Source: Streptomyces griseus subsp. griseus (GTDB lineage: Bacteria; Actinomycetota; Actinomycetes; Streptomycetales; Streptomycetaceae). From it: DNA of 64,000 bases. This document shows, in pieces, positions 61,669-64,000 of this stretch. The stretch lies in contig NZ_JOJE01000030.1 of assembly GCF_000720255.1 (NCBI RefSeq), positions 94,722 to 158,721 on the forward strand. The letters run 5' to 3'. The position numbers were made by a program, and so were the translations under genes. The notes under the pieces were generated by a model, which was not told where the DNA came from, did not search any database, and worked only from the letters and a program-made list of their open reading frames with translations. Every line of letters begins with the position of its first letter. The first letter of the stretch is position 1.

Positions 61669-62279
61669 TCGCGGGCGCCGAGTTTGGCCATGGCGCGGTT
61701 GGCGTGGGTCTTGACGGTGACGGGGGTGACGAAGAGGCGTTCGGCGATCTCGTCGTTGGCCAGGCCGGAGCCCACCAGTGTCAGCACTTCCCGTTCCCGG
61801 GGGGTCAGGGTGGCCAGTCGCGTGGTGTCGACGAGGTCGCCGGGGGAGGGGTGGGCGAGGACGCGGGAGATGAGACCCTTGGTGGCCGCTGGGGAGAGCA
61901 GCGCCTCGCCAGCGGCCACCAGGCGGACGGCGTCGAGCAGTTGCGCCGGTTCGATCCCCTTGCCCAGGAAGCCGCTCGCGCCGGCCCGCAGGGACTCGAT
62001 GACCAGGTCGTCCTCCTCGAAGGTGGTCAGGACGAGGACCTTCACCCCGGCCAGGTCCTCGTCCTGGGCGATCAGCCGGGTCGCCTCGATACCGTCGACT
62101 TCGGGCATCCGGATGTCCATGACCACGACATCGGCGCGCTCGGTCCGGGCCAGTCGCGCCGCCTCCCGCCCGTTGGAGGCCTCAGCGACGACCTCCATGT
62201 CCGGCTGGGCGCCGATGAGCAGCCGGAAGGTGCCGCGGAGCAGGGCCTGGTCGTCGGCGAGAAGGACGCGAATGGGCAT
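60753..62279 (-). CDS. NarL/LuxR-type response regulator whose C-terminus is replaced by read-through
   Basis: Genuine homology covers 62279 down to about 61668: receiver domain with LLADDQALLRG and phospho-Asp55 (VVVMDIRMP), then a LuxR HTH LTPREREVLTLVGSGLANDEIAERLFVTPVTVKTHANRAMAKLGARD (in part). Normal proteins end ~18 residues later (RAQLVVFAYESG type). Here the frame instead continues 300 residues through antisense of the amidohydrolase to a stop at 60753, giving 508 residues. The recognition helix is intact, so DNA binding might survive, but the tail is an artefact of the junction. Partner kinase gene lies 13 bases upstream. Confidence 0.8.
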   Translation of the reverse strand: MPIRVLLADDQALLRGTFRLLIGAQPDMEVVAEASNGREAARLARTERADVVVMDIRMPEVDGIEATRLIAQDEDLAGVKVLVLTTFEEDDLVIESLRAGASGFLGKGIEPAQLLDAVRLVAAGEALLSPAATKGLISRVLAHPSPGDLVDTTRLATLTPREREVLTLVGSGLANDEIAERLFVTPVTVKTHANRAMAKLGARDLFAGDVGERVEGVPAHGVLVRHLVDVVVRHGVGNQHLVGFLGGVGPHRVAVRVVGFPADVVDSDVVTELHPDRVADEAGQEVLAEDLRGPPSAEVLERPGGVHFVGTVQAVQEVGDPAGAALRQGDPDGRVLLEDAGPHQVGGRLNEVDGLEGDHHVRRCVGRGDSEAAGGSDVQIHDRAAVGQRPPYGVPVLGVEAGVAERDRVLREREGVTPLLGDPPDLLGAQLGVPDGREGHGDEAAGGGGAPLVDVPVVVGAHQGQREIGVLGGEQAGGSPGRKGSSAARGRHRRSCRRPTRRRRSSRA

Positions 62280-62292
62280 GAGTGGCCTTTCC

Positions 62293-63483
62293 TCACGGGG
62301 CGTCAGACAGGGTGGGGGCGAGCGAGAGGGGCAGTTCGGCGACGACCTGGAAGCCGCCCTCCGGCCGGGGTCCGGCGGTGACGGTACCGCCTATGGCGAC
62401 GGCCCGTTCGCGCATGCCGATCAGACCGTGACCGGTGCCCGCGCCCCTGGGCGCGCCGGGGCGCCCGTCGTCTGTCACGGTGACCCTGAGCGCGTGCACG
62501 CCGTAGGCGAGGATGATCTCGGTCCGGGTGGCCGAGGCGTGCTTGTGGGTGTTGGTGAGGGCTTCCTGGATGATCCGGTAGGCGGTCAGCTCGGTGGCCG
62601 GCGCCAGCGGCGAAGGATCCCCGGTCCGGGACACGCACACGGGGAGCCCGCTCGCCCGGAACCCGCCCACGAGGCTGTCGAGATCGGCCAGGCGTGGGAT
62701 GGGGGCCCGCGAGTCCGGCGCGTCGTCGGGCTGGCGCAACAGGCCGACGGTGGCGCGCAGTTCGTCGAGCGCAGCGCGGCTGTTGTCCTTGATGTGGGCG
62801 AGCGCCTCGTAGGCCTGGTCGGGGTTGGCGCGCATGAGATGGTGCGCCACACCGGCCTGGGCGTTGACCAGGGTGATGTGGTGGGCGACGACGTCGTGCA
62901 GATCGCGCGCGATGCGCACGCGTTCCTCGGTGACCCGGCGCCGGGCCTCCACTTCCTGCATGCGCTCGGCACGCTCCACCCGTGCCCTGGCCGCCGCGAG
63001 GTTCTCACGGCGGCTGCGGACGGCGCGGCCCAGCGTGGTGGCTCCGATCGCGAAGTCCAACCGCAGCAGACTGGCCCCCGCCACCACGGACTCTCCGTGG
63101 GTGGCGGCGTACACACCGGTGATCGCCACGGCCGCCGCTGTCCCGACCGTCCACGCGGTGCGCCGGCTGCCGAGGAGGGCGAGGGTGTACAGGGCGACCA
63201 GGCTCGCCGCCGGCGTCGGCGCGATGTGCGAGGCGACGGCCATCAGCGTGAGGTCGCCCGCCACCGTGAACAGGGCGACCGCCAGCGGCCGGCGGCTCCG
63301 GAAGGCCAAGGGCATGCAGGACAGTGCTGTCCATGCGACCTCATGCCACCGAGGCTCCTGCCAGCCGTCCTGACCGACGGCGGTCGCCGCCGCGGCAATC
63401 ACGACCAGAGGCATCGCGGGCAGAGCGTCTGTGATGCGGTCATGACGGGCCAGCCACTGTCGCCACACCATGGGCAGTTCCAT
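62293..63483 (-). CDS. NarL-type sensor histidine kinase
   Basis: 396 residues. N-terminal four to five hydrophobic helices (VVIAAAATAV, ALFTVAGDLTLMAVA, LVALYTLALL, AAAVAITGV) form the membrane sensor. The dimerization domain HisKA_3 has RDLHDVVAHHITLVNAQAG with the phosphorylated His196; the HATPase part shows IIQEALTNTHKHA and GHGLIGMRERA. It is first gene of a two-gene operon with the response regulator. Signal unknown; an MMPL transporter gene lies upstream on the same strand. Confidence 0.93.
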   Translation of the reverse strand: MELPMVWRQWLARHDRITDALPAMPLVVIAAAATAVGQDGWQEPRWHEVAWTALSCMPLAFRSRRPLAVALFTVAGDLTLMAVASHIAPTPAASLVALYTLALLGSRRTAWTVGTAAAVAITGVYAATHGESVVAGASLLRLDFAIGATTLGRAVRSRRENLAAARARVERAERMQEVEARRRVTEERVRIARDLHDVVAHHITLVNAQAGVAHHLMRANPDQAYEALAHIKDNSRAALDELRATVGLLRQPDDAPDSRAPIPRLADLDSLVGGFRASGLPVCVSRTGDPSPLAPATELTAYRIIQEALTNTHKHASATRTEIILAYGVHALRVTVTDDGRPGAPRGAGTGHGLIGMRERAVAIGGTVTAGPRPEGGFQVVAELPLSLAPTLSDAP

Positions 63484-63503
63484 TCCCTCACTCTAAGCAG
63501 CGC

Positions 63504-63543
63504 CGGCCGGTGGAAGGCGAGGTCAGCACCCTTCCACCGGCCG
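63504..63543 (-). terminator. Terminator after the MMPL transporter gene
   Basis: CGGCCGGTGGAAGG (63504-63517) and CCTTCCACCGGCCG (63530-63543) form a perfect 14-bp stem with a 12-base loop, between the MMPL stop (63574) and the kinase start (63483). Confidence 0.9.
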
Positions 63544-63573
63544 ATGTGCGATGTCGGTCCGTCGTGCTGACGG

Positions 63574-64000
63574 TCAGCGGGCCAGGCCGGTGGTCTCCGG
63601 CTCCCGTACGGCGTGCAGCGGGTGCCCGAACTCCTCGGCGGGGCCTTCCACGGACACGTTGGGCAGCGCGCGGTCCAGGCGGCGGGGCAGCCACCAGTTG
63701 GCCCGTCCGCACAGGTGCATGAGCGCGGGCACGACGACCATGCGGATCAGCAGGGCGTCCACGGCGACGGCGACGGCGAGGCTGACGCCGAACTCGGAGA
63801 TGACGCGCATGCCGCCGAACACAAAGGAACCGAAGACACACACCATGATCGTCGCGGCGACCACGATCACCTTGCCGGTCTCGGCCTGGCCGACCCGGAC
63901 CGCGCGGTGGCTGTCGCCGGTGTGGGCCCACTCCTCGCGCATCCGGCTGACCAGGAAGACCTGGTAGTCCATGGACAGGCCGAACATGATGCCGACGACC
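63574..64000 (-). CDS. MMPL-family RND transporter, C-terminal part (gene continues beyond the window)
   Basis: The last ~142 residues of an MMPL/SSD transporter: GIMFGLSMDYQVFLVSRMREEW (TM loop with the DY proton-relay pair), then hydrophobic helices IVVAATIMVCVFGSFVFGG and SLAVAVAVDALLIRMVVVPALMHL, and the LCGRANWWLPRRLDRALP ending. These proteins export lipids, siderophores or drugs using the proton gradient. The 5' part is outside the window. Separated from the two-component genes by a terminator. Confidence 0.95.
   Translation of the reverse strand, partial: VVGIMFGLSMDYQVFLVSRMREEWAHTGDSHRAVRVGQAETGKVIVVAATIMVCVFGSFVFGGMRVISEFGVSLAVAVAVDALLIRMVVVPALMHLCGRANWWLPRRLDRALPNVSVEGPAEEFGHPLHAVREPETTGLAR

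Overview
The window looks like a Streptomyces chromosome (or a very close relative). Evidence: very high GC throughout, GGAGG-type ribosome binding sites, GTG starts, a TTA (bldA-type) codon, and families typical of the genus (DUF6479, MbtH, PucR, MpaB/DUF2236, DUF2795). The number of cut genes, frameshifted genes and IS fragments suggests an accessory chromosome arm rather than the core. No rRNA, tRNA, CRISPR array or replication origin was recognised.

Layout. (1) 1-15 kb: the terminal half of a modular NRPS line. In order it reads [A-end]-PCP-E / C-A(Thr)-PCP-C-A-PCP-E / C-A-PCP-TE, followed by MbtH and a P450. From the visible modules the product tail is D-X, Thr, D-X, X, released by a thioesterase. 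(2) 15-20.4 kb: a housekeeping-like mix of an RpiB-family isomerase, an ATP-grasp enzyme with a TTA codon, small membrane and Cys-rich proteins, and a cobalamin riboswitch driving the cobalt transporter genes cbtBA. Divergent to these is a histidine-phosphatase-like protein that lacks its catalytic histidines. (3) 20.5-21.7 kb: an acyl-CoA dehydrogenase behind a perfect KstR-type operator. (4) 21.7-30 kb: an amine or amino-alcohol catabolism island. It holds an FAD amine oxidoreductase, a HAD type II protein, a PucR regulator bracketed by two ~108-bp inverted repeats that each carry TTGTGCCTGTGCACAA, and a kinase/M23-like/class-III-PLP fusion enzyme.

(5) 30-37.6 kb: an MpaB-like oxygenase, a Ser/Thr kinase with TPRs, a decapitated alpha-L-fucosidase joined head-to-head to a fuconolactonase fragment, a hydrolase fragment, and small MoaF/SnoaL proteins. 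(6) 37.9-41 kb: a compact locus of a Lys/Arg/His/Ser/Thr-rich 49-residue peptide, an ABC exporter, and an overlapping degenerate protein kinase. This is the most suggestive possible undescribed system here. (7) 41-49.9 kb: an AraC regulator, a SnoaL/aldehyde-dehydrogenase wreck, a MerR-SDR divergent pair, a carotenoid-dehydrogenase-like flavoprotein, and a nitronate monooxygenase-acyl-CoA ligase operon. (8) 50-53.9 kb: a large CHAT-domain protease and a convergent unknown protein.

(9) 54-61.7 kb: a stretch made almost entirely of broken genes: an acylase tail, IS1380 and IS5-type remnants, an integrase tail, an ATP-grasp tail, decayed glycolate oxidase genes, a beta-galactosidase tail and an amidohydrolase. 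Several are joined at what look like deletion junctions. (10) 61.7-64 kb: a NarL-type two-component pair whose response regulator has lost its C-terminus to such a junction, then an MMPL transporter running off the end. All assignments come from reading the sequence; no database search was run.
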